Shown: positions 13,436 to 45,080 of the stretch, piece after piece | Position numbering within the stretch: the stretch's first letter is position 1 | How the letters are laid out: the number at the start of each line of letters is the position of its first letter | Assembly (NCBI RefSeq): GCF_905475345.1 | Contig: NC_066586.1 | Span: 7,809,400-7,873,399, forward strand | Origin: Vespula vulgaris | Lineage: Eukaryota; Arthropoda; Insecta; Hymenoptera; Vespidae | Length of the DNA: 64,000 bases | Direction: 5' to 3' | Notes under the pieces: model-generated | Told to the model about the DNA's origin: nothing | Database searches by the model: none | What the model saw: only the letters and a program-made list of their open reading frames with translations | Made by a program: the position numbers and the translations under genes

Positions 13436-14097
13436 GTTCATGTATGTATGATATATGGATATATATGTGCGCATATATAAGTGTGCTCATGTGTAGTGCA
13501 ATTTTTTTCCTATTTTGAAACTCGACCACTCAGTAATTACCTCCGCGTTATGATAATTTGAATCCACGAATTAACATCCTGCATGCTTCCATGATATAAA
13601 CTTTCATGTTATATTTCAGAACGTAATTATGGAGTCACAGAAAAGCTTGTGCTTTTTAGCGTTATTAAAAGGATAGAGATAATTTCGAAGGTCTTTTCGT
13701 GACAGTTGAAAGTTGATCACGATCGATACAGAACATTTTCTACATGTATGTGTGCGTATGTATATATAAATACATAGACAGATATGTAACGTAAAAGCTG
13801 GCAACATATTCGCATGTTCATGTTTTACGATCTTTCGATCGGACGTTGCGGCTAAATATGGAAACGTAAATAACGAAAAGCTGATAAAAATTGCAGATAC
13901 GTTTGTCTGCTCGGCGTGAGTCGACTCGAATCGAATTCTCTTTTTCTTCTTTTCTTTCTCTCTCTCTTTCTCTTGCTTGTATTCGTCCATTCGTCCAACA
14001 AACAGAGTTCGCTTTATAAAACACGACTCGTACCCATCGGCTCATCGAATGCGGTTTTTCGGTTCGTATTCATGATCGAGCAGAGATAGTACGTTGG

Positions 14098-14100
<3 letters not shown>
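13061..14100. other. Non-coding DNA with TATG/TATA-rich patch
   Basis: Contains alternating TA/CA/TATG sequence at about 13397-13480 and pyrimidine-rich DNA at 13940-13975. No gene recognised. Confidence 0.5.
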
Positions 14101-14149
<49 letters not shown>

Positions 14150-14191
14150 GTGAGGGCACAAACGACGTGATTTAGCGAGGGCCATATCCGA

Positions 14192-14234
<43 letters not shown>

Positions 14235-14237
14235 GGG
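14101..14237. repeat. Two (AG)n microsatellites
   Basis: (AG)n at 14101-14148 and a second, less perfect GA run with GACA units at about 14195-14237, separated by some 45 bp of unique sequence. Confidence 0.9.
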
Positions 14238-14463
14238 AGAGAGAGAAAGATACATGAACCTCTCGAACGATGGGTCTCTACGACAGCATCGTCGAACGTC
14301 GAAGCTCGTCGGATTTATAAGTCGAAAATGCAATGTTCTCCACCTCTCACCCGTGCTTGAAACTCCCTCGCGCAGATATTTGAGATTTATCGATTCCCCT
14401 GAGGGAAGGAGAGAGGTGGAAGAGTTGGAAAAACGCAGTATGCAACGATAAAAATATCGCCTT

Positions 14464-14510
14464 ATACGTATGTATGTATGTATATATATATATGTATGTA
14501 TGTATGTACG

Positions 14511-14541
<31 letters not shown>

Positions 14542-14580
14542 ATATGTATATATGTATGTATGTACGTACGTATGTATATA
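14464..14580. repeat. (TATG)n/(TA)n compound microsatellite
   Basis: TATG/GTAT tetramers interspersed with TA runs and a few ACGT units over about 117 bp. Confidence 0.9.
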
Positions 14581-16072
14581 CGTGAACGATAGTTCTTTTT
14601 GGATGAAAGGATTTGGAGCTTTAAATTTCTTCTTTTTCAAATGTGAAAGTTTGAAAAAGTATAAGTATATGTATGTAAGTATATTGTTAAACACACATAT
14701 GCAGTTATATAGTTTTAAGCAAAATCAAAATAATAATATCAAAAGTTATTAAGTTTATGAACATTTATTGAAACATTTTAGAATGTCGTATAGTTCGTCT
14801 CATATTTGAATTTTTTAAATCACATTTGAATTCTCTACATGTATATGACATGTCGTCGAAAACATTTTAAAGGTGCAGGTGGACGTAAAAATACATACGT
14901 CTCTAAAATACGAGACGTTGAGATCATTTTTTTTCTTTCGTGTCAACGAATTGTATGAATGAACGGAAGAAAGAAAAAAGGGATGGGATGGACGTTGACC
15001 CACATTGATTCTCTCAGAGTCCTGGAAGCAGGAAAACGAGTCGAAGACCGAGTTGCTTATAAAAACAGTAGACCGCAGGTGTCTTCGTTTTGTTTCGGAG
15101 AAACCGGTCAAGGAGCGTGAGGTAGGACAGATGTCTCCTTATTGAGAAACAACACGGGAGAATCAGATTTCAACCTCTTCAGAGAAACCTGAAAGAGATA
15201 TTGTATAAAGTGTTATTTTATTAAACAGCTTCTAACGGTAAGATACGTACAAATACGTTTGTAACTATCATATTTCATATTCATTGAAAAAAAAAGAAAG
15301 TGTGTGTACGTGTAATAGAAATAAAATGTAATGAATTGAAAATAAAATGTAACTTTTCAATATGTGAAGTAATATAATTATACTGTTCGTATTAAAATGT
15401 TACTCAAATAAATTATAAATTTAAGATTAAATATGTGTATATATATATATGTATAAATAATTGATAATAATAATTATAATTAATTAGAATGCAATAAACT
15501 TTTATAGTTATATTGTTAATACAGAATTATTTTCAAGAAAATCAAGCCGAAGGATTTATCGAATATGTATAAATACGAGAAATATCGTCTAAGAAATATC
15601 AAGAAAATTGATTTTATTATATTGATAATATCAAAGTATGTAGATAAAAAGAGGTTTACCTTTTTAAATCGATACTTGTTTCAAGTTTTTATGATTTTTC
15701 CTTGCGAAGATATCATCTTTGAAATATTATCATTTATAATTTATAAAGATACATTTGTTCGTAGTAATAGTAGCCAAAAAAATTGTTTACGTCGAATCAG
15801 CTAAACCGGTCACGTAAATTGAAGGAGTTTATGTAGGTCACTGTGTCAATACATCTTTAATGAAATTAAGTCAATAGGTCAATATAAACATCTTTTATTT
15901 ATATAGAAATATCTCTGGAATTATAAATCATAGAGATTTAAAACAAATTCATTTGAAAAACAACATCTACCTATTTAGTGCATTTTTAAGAATTTTTAAC
16001 AATTTCTTACGAACAATTTGTAATACTCAATTTTCATAATAAAATACTTTTATAAACTCTAACTTAATATGA

Positions 16073-16075
<3 letters not shown>
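14581..16075. other. AT-rich non-coding DNA
   Basis: No supported gene. A less AT-rich patch at about 14990-15130 stands out but carries no recognisable domain. Confidence 0.5.
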
Positions 16076-16119
<44 letters not shown>

Positions 16120-16380
16120 TTCATTATTAGTTATAAATTATTATTATAAACAACTATAAACTAATATTCCATTATCAGAGTGTTATCTTATAATAGAGAA
16201 TATATGATTCGATTCATGATAATTATTTTTAATACGTGTATATGTATGTATTCGATAAATAATCATATTTTTCTATAGGATAGATAAATTATAAGATATG
16301 TATAACATAAAACAGAAAGGTCCTGTTCACTTGTCAACGAGTTTTTTTCATAGTTCTCTATAACATTTTTTCGTTCGTAA

Positions 16381-16418
<38 letters not shown>
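16076..16418. repeat. Two (TA)n microsatellites
   Basis: (TA)n at 16076-16118 and at 16385-16418, with AT-rich unique DNA between them. Confidence 0.92.
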
Positions 16419-16423
<5 letters not shown>

Positions 16424-19400
16424 TTACATAAATTATATAAATTATATGACAAATAAGATACAATATAATCTAAAAAATAATTACATATTATAAATTAAAT
16501 CTTAACACTTCTGTCTACGAATACGAAAAATATAAAGACGAATATAAACAAACTCGGTGGGTTCTGTTAAAATAAAAAAGGAAAAGAAAAGCGTCGTCAT
16601 TTGTGGTTGATTAAAAGAAACGCAAATGTACCTTCAAACATATCTCGCAAGACGAATATCACCATATCTCTCACCAACACAAAATGGTGGTCACGAGGTA
16701 AAAATTGGAGGGGTTCTTTCGTTCGTGCAGCTAGAGGGTGCAACGGGTGTCGACGACGGCACTCGTTGCAACGAGGGAGAACAACGTTTTCGATGTGGTT
16801 CGTAGAAATATGGAAAAGAGAGAGAAAAAGAGAGAAATATGGAGAAAGAACGATGTTACTCGCGACGCGATACGCTTTATGATTCTTTACGAGTCTGTTC
16901 ACAGGCTGAAGCCGGCAGACGAGACAAAACGTCTGACGATTCTATGGATTTGAAGAAAAAAGACAAAAAAGAGAGAGAGAGACTTATCATTTCTTCATTT
17001 TTTCTTTTTCTTTTTAGTCGCACACCAGCAAATCAGCAAATCAACAAACTTTCTCACTTTTTATGGAAGAAGCTAACAGAGAGAAATGTAGATTTTTGTT
17101 GAAATAATGACTATCGTTAGTAATTTCGTTTTCTTTTTCCTTTCTTTTTAATGAGAGAAACTAAAGTTTGGAAATGGGCTTTATATTTGATGAGAATATA
17201 ACGTCGAAGTTTGATTTGGTCACGGTCCAAGTAAATCTAACGTGGCTTACCACGTTTCAATATAGAAACATGTACAATTTCAAATCTATTTTTCCTTAAT
17301 TTGCAAAAACAAGGAATAACGTTGTTACACTGTATAGAATGTCGTATAAAGTTTATAAACATTTGGGGAATTTGATTCACTAACCAAAATCAAGTAAATT
17401 ACAATAAACTATGTAAAGTGAGTAAGTACGTTATCGCAGAAATGTGTCCAATTTCAAACATTTCTCTGAATTATATGTGAATGATATTCTTATAAAGTAC
17501 AGACGATTATAGTTATATATCTTCCATATTACGAAAGGAAAATCCTAAAGGCTTTATGTAAAATTAAACGAAATAAGACGATCTTTCTTACAACTTTGAT
17601 TTTATTTTCTCGGCTCCTTTCAAAGCGAATTTTAAAAGAGGCGAGAGCTGTTGTCTAATTCAACGACGAGCTCTAGATTAAATCTTAAATACCGCCTTTT
17701 GTAATCTTCTCGAACGCCACCACCCCCTCTTTTTCTCCCGCAAGGATAATTCACGTGAATCTTGAATTTAAATTAGGCACCATAAATATTGCTTTATCTG
17801 CAACATGGCCGTGGCTTCGAATATAGCCGAAGGCGGAATATCAACCAAGAAGCAACGAGTTCTCTATCTCTCTTTCTCTCATGTGCCGGAAAGCATAATG
17901 GTTTTAACCGAGAGTGCGTGCGATTTAAAGGGGGTGCCGCAAACGTGCCACGACGATGTTTAGTCGAATTTTCGCGTTGAAACTATTAAGTACATATTCG
18001 CTTACCAAGAGAGTCATGAAATTTCCGTACGTTTAAACACCTAAATTCACCAATTATTCAAATTATTAAGAATAATATATTGTAAATGGAACGTAGGCGT
18101 TATTATTTATTCATATTTTATCAATTTTCTTCTTTATTTAAAATAATTATCGTTTTACAACATGAAATTTAATAAATTATATAAAGTATACATACCGTGT
18201 GTATTTATTTATTATCTTTTTTATATTATATATTTTATTTTCAAATATGATAAATAGATAAATAAATAAATATATATACACACAAACACGTCACATACGT
18301 ATTGAATAGTTCATAAAAATAACTTTACAATATTACAAACAACAGTTCTCAACCTCTTCATAATTTATTTATCGTGCGTATAAAATACAGATACGTTTTT
18401 AGAATAATCGATAACAAAAAGTTTAAAGAAACTTCTTGTCTTTGAAAGAGAGAGAAAGATGAAGAAAGAGAGATAGAGAGACAGAGATCTATCTCATCGG
18501 ATATGCGCGTGGTCGTAGCGTGCAGTTCGTCTGCGGTGTGTATTCATCGACTATGTATAGTACAACGACGATGCAACGACGATGCAACTGTAAGGGCTGC
18601 GGAGCGAGGGTTGAGGCATCGTATTTACGTAGGGTCCTATCCATCGAGCCACCGCCCTTCGCGTGTGCCGTCGTAAAGGGGCTGAACGAGAAACGCCGAA
18701 TACGAAAGAGAAAGAGAGAGAGAGAGAAAGAAAGAAAGGAAGAGAGAGAGAGAGAGAGAGGGGGAGAGAAGGAAAGGGTGATTTTACTCCCACTGCACGA
18801 ACGAAGGGTGAATCGCACGGGCTGCGACTTCACGATAACAACGACGAGAACGGTCTTACGTTGCGTGTCTCTCGCACTTTTCCTACGACGTCTCATGAAT
18901 TTCTATCTTTCTTTATCTCTTTCTTTAACTGTCGTTCCCATATCTTTCTATTTCTTTCTTTCGGGTGACCAATTACGCGTTTCATCGTATGGAAAGCTCC
19001 ACTCGTTATGGCTCAACCCATCGAATAGTTTTTTATTGATTTTTTATTATCGCAGTATAACGTCGAATTTCAGTAAATACGATCAATAAATAATGTTTAA
19101 TTTATTATTGACAATATTATATTCGACGATCATATTTAGATGAGAGATTAATGTAAAAAGAAATTAACTGGAGAAGGTAAACAGAATGAATAATATTTCT
19201 GTTTTTTTTTTTTAGTTATTTTGCATATAATCGATCAGTTGTTACGTTGACACGGGCAATGATTAGATATTCAGCAGAAGTTTTACATAATTATTTTTCT
19301 TTGTTGACCATTTATTATCCCATTAATAATATTTGTATTGATTTATTCGTAATCTCTTATTAATTGTATCGATTAGTATTTAATTTTACTAATGACGTTC

Positions 19401-20544
19401 TCTTATTTCAGACCATTGTAGTTTGAATTCTATCATAACAAATGCATGATACTGTTTAATTATTGTTTCTAATTTGCATATATACATATACACGTATGTC
19501 GCTTATTAAAATATAATTACCGGTTACACTGTTTCGAATAGAATCGAAGTCAATCATCAAACATACTCCTTTAAGTATTTCGAAGGAAATGACGTATATA
19601 TGTAGTGTGTGCAAATCAACGAAGGATAAAAGAAGGAACGACGAGGGTCTATGGGAAAGGCGATCGTTATCGTGAATGTCGAATTAAAAATACGGTAACG
19701 TAGTGCATAATGGGACGATCATTATACTCTGCATCGTTATATTCTCCTCTTACCGGGAGCAATAGTACGTCTCAAGGACGAGATCTTTACGGTAGTCCAT
19801 GCCAACTTATTCTCTTTAATAATAATGAATAATTACTTGAAAGTAGAGGATAACGAAGTCGTAGTTTCGCACTTTTTAAAACCACTCTAGAAAATAGCTA
19901 GAACACGGGTGAATATATCTTACTTCTAAAACGACATAACAGTTATTTTATACGGTTGATATATTTACAACGCGAAAACTCATCCGTAACCGTAACGAAT
20001 TAATTTTATTTGAAATCACTTATCGAAAATTAACTAACGCGTGATTAAACCGTTTAACTTGATAAAAAATTAATAGGGAAAGTATAAGAATAAAAAAAGG
20101 AAAACAAATATCTCGTTTTCTTTCAACTCTATTTTTATCGAGTTCTTTGCATTAAGCATTACGATTCCGAATAATAGAATATCAATAGAGGATCGTTCAT
20201 TTGCAAGGAAAGATCAATAGCCAGACCACTGTGCATTGCTTCCTGCTTTCTCGAAAGCATTGAACGAATATAATGCATTCCTCTTTTACAATTTTATATG
20301 CCGACTTTTCTATTTGGCCTTCTCGTTTCGAAGAAGAACCATCCTTATTGAGATTCATCGACAAGGAAAAGGCCGGTAAGCATATTGATCTAATTGTAAG
20401 CGCTCTCGACTTCCGTAATTACTCCAGCCACCAACTGGCTTGGGGATTCGATTCGGTACGTTCTGCTTAATTAACGGACGTAACAATGAGCGTGTTTCGT
20501 TGTTGTAATTGTATCGGTACGTATTCGGTGTTTGTCGGAGTTTT

Positions 20545-20546
<2 letters not shown>
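16419..20546. other. Non-coding DNA, some less AT-rich islands
   Basis: Islands at about 16670-16930, 17690-17960, 18490-18900 and 19600-19800 are richer in CpG than their surroundings. The 18490-18900 island has long overlapping open frames on both strands, created largely by a GA-rich centre (18700-18775). None shows a recognisable domain. An alternative 5' exon, promoter or enhancer of Trim9 is possible but unsupported. Confidence 0.4.

Positions 20547-20611
<65 letters not shown>
20547..20611. repeat. (AG)n microsatellite
   Basis: About 32 uninterrupted AG units, the longest AG run in the left half of the window. Confidence 0.95.
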
Positions 20612-20615
<4 letters not shown>

Positions 20616-21775
20616 TGGAAACCATCGAGTTTATTCACGGCCGTTCGAACTACTCGACGGGTAAAAAATACGAATCAAAACTTTTTTACCCTCATCCTGA
20701 GAGACCGGAAAAAAAGCAAGACTCTCCTGACTTCCAACCCTTTTCTCTGTAATTTCTTCCTTTTCTTCTTCCGTATCTTTCTTTAGTTACTCTAAACGAA
20801 AGATGATGCATCCTTGCTTTTATCTTTTTTCTTTCTTTATTGTTTTATCTTATTTTCGTTTAATAACATCTTAATCATCGTTAATTTATTTTAATTAGAT
20901 TACCATCACGCAATGTACAAATCATTTCTATGTAATATATACTATTTTTTTAATTGTGTTTTTTTTTTTTCATTCGCTTTATACACATTTAATAAACAGT
21001 TAGTAGTTAATTTCGAATATCAAATCGTATAAGACCACTGTTAAATATACCGTTAATCAATGCCAGTTTAGTTGCCATGCACGAATCTGGACGATAAAAT
21101 CCAAAGTAATTAATAATATGGAATTAAGGGAATGACTCGATAAGAAAGAAGCAATGTCAGGAACTATTACGTTGCGAAGTTAATAATCAGTAATGGGTGA
21201 TTTGTTTTCAAATGTTCTCTCTTCTTTTTTTACTCTTTCTCTTTCTCTCTGTCTTTCTTTCTTTTTTCGTCTTCTAAATTTTTTCGAAGAGTGGATGAAT
21301 TGCATGAGTCATTGCAAGGATAACTTTTTTTCAAAGCCTTATTTACGATTGTTATCGACCGTTGTAGTCAACAACTTATCTATTTTTCATCATTACTCAT
21401 ACTAACGTCATAACAAACGTGTAGTTTATTAGATTTTTTTGGATCGTAATACTTAAATTAACATTGGGCTTTATTACCGATTTTACTGTCCTTAGAATAG
21501 TTCGAAACTCGTTGATGAAAAATCACTCGAAAGATTTATGAAACGAATATGTATCGGGTACATACGTATTTATATATTCTATATTTAATTTGCTAAAGTT
21601 TTCTTGACCAATTTACGAGTTATCGTGTCTTGAAAGAAACTTGAGTTAAATTAACGAGCGCTGTTTCACTTTGGTTGGTTGGTCGTAAAATTTATAGATC
21701 GTTTCACCTAAGAAGAGACTTCTAGGAAAGAAATGAAATAAGTCTTTTGAGATAAATGAAGAGAGAAAGAGTGAT

Positions 21776-21779
<4 letters not shown>
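20612..21779. other. Non-coding DNA, no recognised gene
   Basis: AT-rich with pyrimidine-rich patches at 20740-20850 and 21210-21270. Nothing else seen. Confidence 0.5.

Positions 21780-21828
<49 letters not shown>
21780..21828. repeat. (GA)n microsatellite
   Basis: About 24 GA units. Confidence 0.95.
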
Positions 21829-21832
<4 letters not shown>

Positions 21833-22154
21833 TATAGATCGTGAAACAAGGCAACAAGAATGTCTTACGAGAAAGTGCCATTTCGATGTGATAGAACGAC
21901 CAGAGTAATTAATAACAATGGCCGGTACGTTTAAAGGGAATGAGAGAGAGGAGGGGCCACACCGCGTCGAGAACAATTCCGTGGCATTCTATTAACCGGC
22001 CTCGTGATTCGACTTCAGAAACTTAGGAGGAAAGCTGCGGAAATTACGGTGCGCAGAGGGGCTGGCGTTAACTCGAAAGGAGTAACTTAATTACCCTCCA
22101 GCACGAATGCCTGCCTGGCACGAAGTTTCCGTTTTACGGGTGTGTAAAACGTGT

Positions 22155-22345
22155 TATATATGTTATATAGATATGTATATGTATGTGTATATATATGTAT
22201 GTATGTACATATATATATATATAACGTATATATATATATATATACATATATATACGAATGTATGTATACTTCTATATAGTATAATACATATATGTGTACA
22301 TATCTCATACGTTTAAGTGTATGTATACATATATATATATTTTTA
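22155..22345. repeat. TATA/TATG-rich low-complexity region
   Basis: Alternating TA, TATG and TACATA units with little unique sequence across about 190 bp. Confidence 0.85.
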
Positions 22346-22920
22346 AATAAGTTCATACATAGATAGTCTATATTCGTTCTGTGATATAAATTGAAATTAG
22401 TCCGAGATTGATCCTAGACTTAATATCAAAGACATTTCGTCATATCTAGTTGATGGAAATCACGTCGTCGCGAAATTAGTTTTCCTTTTCAGCAAATTTC
22501 TATATTAGTGAATTACCTTACTCTCAGTCTTTTCTACTGTATCTTTTCTTTTTTCTTTAACTTTGTATCTTTTCCATTTCAAGTTCTTATTTCGTATCAT
22601 AAATGATTGTACAACGAATAAACTATTATAGAAATAGAGAATTTGTTCATATGAAAACTTTACATGACGGAGCTATTTACGTAAATTGAATTGAGGATAA
22701 TTAAAAATTTCATTGGCAGTATGAAATAATAAAAGACTGGTACTCGGAGATATTGAAGTAGGGAAGGAAGGAAGGTAATCAATCGAGGCTTATACTCAGC
22801 AAGGACTTCCAAATGATTTTTTGTCACCCGTTCGAAATCCCCAGGAGCTCTTTTCATGCTAATAAGATTTCGTCAGCCGTCGACGAAAGAGGGTTTGCTT
22901 AAAACGAGAAAGAGAGAGAA

Positions 22921-22999
<79 letters not shown>
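22921..22999. repeat. (ATAG)n followed by (AG)n compound microsatellite
   Basis: Nine ATAG units (22921-22956) run directly into about 22 AG units (to 22999). Confidence 0.95.
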
Positions 23000-23002
<3 letters not shown>

Positions 23003-26000
23003 AAGTATGTTAGGTTGCAATGCAGAATTCAAACGGACATAAAAGTAGTACATACTATAGAATATTTCAGTTCACGTACGTACATACATATACACATACC
23101 TATATGTAAGTACGTGGCCTTCCATGGGACTCTAATTTAATATTTTTCTTTGCACTTGAACGCGAAACGGCGTGCGAGAAAATCAAACATGGCAATGTCA
23201 CAAAAATTTATAGTTTATTTTTAAATCCTTGAAGGATATTAGTTCGTTCTATTTTCATATTCTCTTACACATACTATTCGAATTAATATATTAAACGATT
23301 TGGTAAAGAATTAGGATTGTTCGAAAAGTAGGAATAATTTTTTGTAAATTTCTATATTAACTTAACTTACGATCAGATTTATTTCTTAAATGTACGTCGT
23401 ACAAAGTTGAACAATAAAGTGTTCTAAGGATTGAACGAATAAATTAGAAAAGAAAAACTACATACATGTGTCTTAAAATTTATAAAGTTAGAATAATTTT
23501 TTTTTATCAATATAGTCGATTATGTTGGAAATAACCATTTTTAAAAATGGTGCTATGTATCTATATAATAAAATTGAAAAATATTATTTTTTGAGAAAAG
23601 ACGTCGATGCTAATACGTTAAAAAAACAATAATTGTGCACATGCTTTATTTTCAAATTAATGAGATGACGTGGTTCGTATTGTAAAAATAACATTTGGTA
23701 ATAATCAATAAAGATAATAAGTTATCGACAATGTTCGATAACCATCGACCCACGAGTGTTTTCAAAAGGATAACGTTTTGTATGGATTTATCAGTATACT
23801 CTCTTGAAGCGCCGTTCACTGAGCCGTGCGATCACAATTATATAATGCAATATGCACGAGGGGAAGCGCGTAATGACGCACGCACGTGCGAACGCTCGCA
23901 CGTGCTGTGATCGTGTCTTTCAATGTGTTCGTTTATGAATGCACGAGTTCCATGTTCGACGGTCAGTACTCGCCAGGTGTGACTATTTATTCGCTAAATT
24001 TTAACTCGTCGAAGATTACCCGATTATTTGTTAACAGCTTTAGAAAAGCATCAAGCCGAACAATCATTCTGTTAATTATGTTATATATTATGTAAAATTA
24101 TTTTGCATGAATAAATGTATTTCCGATATTTGTTTTTTAATCATTTCTTTTCTTTTCTCTTTTTAGTATTATTTGATTTTTATTAATTTTTATGAAATAT
24201 CAAACGTTAAAACGTTAAAACTAAAGTATTAAATCGCTAAAGAAGAATCATATTAATATTATTATTACTGAAAATTTATTTATAAAATTGTTTTACGGAT
24301 ATAATATCGTGTTAGTTAAATTTCGATATTACTTATTGGCTACTTCAATATTATACTATTACATTATATTATCTATACTGTATTGTATAAACAATATATA
24401 ATACAAATGTACATTTTTTTCTAAAATCATTTCTTTTTCGTCTATTGTATGATCGTTCTCTCAGAGATCTCAGAAATAAAAAAAATCGTTCGACTTGAAA
24501 GATTTTCTATACAAAGGCTGAAAACTTGAGGCTCGCCCAGATTTTTCGACACGTGTTCCGCATACAAAGTCCATACGAAGGGAAAATCAAGTAACGTGTC
24601 CATCCTATCGAGAAATTTAAATCGACGATTCTGGACAAGCATAGAACGTGACGCATACGTGAATAGCTTGAAGAAAATCTCGCATTTTCTCAGACTATTC
24701 ATATAGTACTCGTTTTATTAATTTTTCATAAAGTATCCTAAGAGATAGTTATGCTGCTTTTGTTTTCAAAAGTTTGAACTTATCGAGGAACAACGTCCTT
24801 TCTTTGTTTAAGCTCATTTCGAAGAACAATATACCTTCTTTGTTTAAGCTCATCTCGAGGAACAAAAGCGTTTTCATTGATCTCCTTTCTCTCCCCTTTA
24901 TTTCGCCTCATTTATGACACACGCGTTCGTTGTACTGCATCGCGCGAAGTGAAAATAATGCGAATAAAGGAGAACAAATCTTTTTGACGTAGTCAGGACT
25001 GCTATCGAGGCTCGTTATAATAAGTCGGTCAATAAAAACAAAATTTGTATTAAAAATCCTACTATAATATTGATTCGGTTGAGAAACCACTTTATTCGTT
25101 TTAGTGTACTTTTAATTAATTTTCTTTTTCGTTTTATTTAGCAACGATAAAATTGAAATTTTTAAAATCGGTGTACCATTTCACTTTTCTTTCGTCTTTT
25201 TTCCTTTTTCTTTTTTTCTTTTTCCTTTCTTTTTCTTGCTCTCACTTCCATCATTTAACGTCGTTTTATAAGTAGAAGCATACTCCGTCAGCGAGAGGGC
25301 AACCGCTTGAAACGAATTAAATACTTTGCCAATGCAATTAGATTTTCCTTTGAGCGTACTTAAAAGACAACTTACAAAGATATGCCATTAAAAGTTTTGC
25401 TTTAAAACACGCTAATTTTATTTCTTATCGTTATTTGTATAGGACAACGCAGGTGGTTGCTCCAGACACGTTACGAGAACTTCCTTCTTAATTTTTATAT
25501 TCGGCCATCATTGTCTTTCTTCAATTAACGTTAATGGCTTCGATAAATTATGTACCGCGACAAAAACACGAATAATTTCTGTATCATCCTGTGCCTTGAA
25601 TATCCTGTTTTGCTTGGCGCAATTTCATTATCGAAATTAATGTATGGACACTAATTTTATTGAATTTACTATATATACGTACATCTCATTTATATCGTAC
25701 TCGTATCATCGTGAAATAAACGATAAATGTGAAATGTTGGATCTAAAGTTCGTTAATTTATTTTCAACAATATTCATTATAGAGAAATGATTTTAAGACA
25801 AGATTAAAATTATATATCTAATTTTTATCAGTAATATTAAAATGATCATTTTCCTGATTAATTTCTATTAATTTAAACAACAGGGAGATTAAAGCGATCG
25901 GAAGATTCATCCGTCGAAATTATTCACTCAGGCTAGAAATCTTCCCATGCACTTTGAATCGCATAATTATATGCACGTCGCACCTGTATAATGGAACGAA

Positions 26001-26306
26001 CGTGAAAAGCATTAAACAGAATATTGAACTACACGTGTGTGTGTGGGTCTATATATATATATATTTATTTATATGTATATATATATGTATGTATATATAT
26101 ACATATGTGTGTCGTACAAAGCCGTAAAATTCTTCACACTCGTGTGATGTGTTTTTCACGATAAAATCGTTCCACCGTGTACAGTATTTAAAATCAGTCC
26201 TCTATCCATTCCGTTAAAAATCTCGTTTCTTTTTATTTGAAATAAAACAAAATAAAAAGAAAAAAGTGTTTCTCGTTTATTAACACGTTTTCGTCATTCA
26301 TTTCAG
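23000..26306. other. AT-rich non-coding DNA up to the first visible Trim9 exon
   Basis: No supported gene. Contents: an 18-bp perfect palindrome at 23534-23551, a 36-bp minisatellite at 24784-24865, polypyrimidine at 25190-25245 and TATA-rich DNA at 26050-26110. Position and strand suggest it is intron immediately upstream of the 26307 Trim9 exon. Confidence 0.55.
24784..24865. repeat. 36-bp minisatellite, about 2.3 units
   Basis: CGA(G/A)GAACAA starts at 24784, 24820 and 24856, exactly 36 bp apart. Each complete unit carries TCTTTGTTTAAGCTCAT (24801 and 24837). Confidence 0.9.

Positions 26307-45080
<18,774 letters not shown>

Noticed and set aside
18489..19089. Open frames of 135 and 189 codons on opposite strands
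   Set aside because: They overlap on opposite strands and are stretched by the GA-rich core; no domain, homologue or splice structure is recognisable.
23310..23660. TTAGGATTGTTCGAAAAGTAGG, reminiscent of a mariner inverted-repeat end
   Set aside because: No matching second terminus and no transposase remnant was found nearby.
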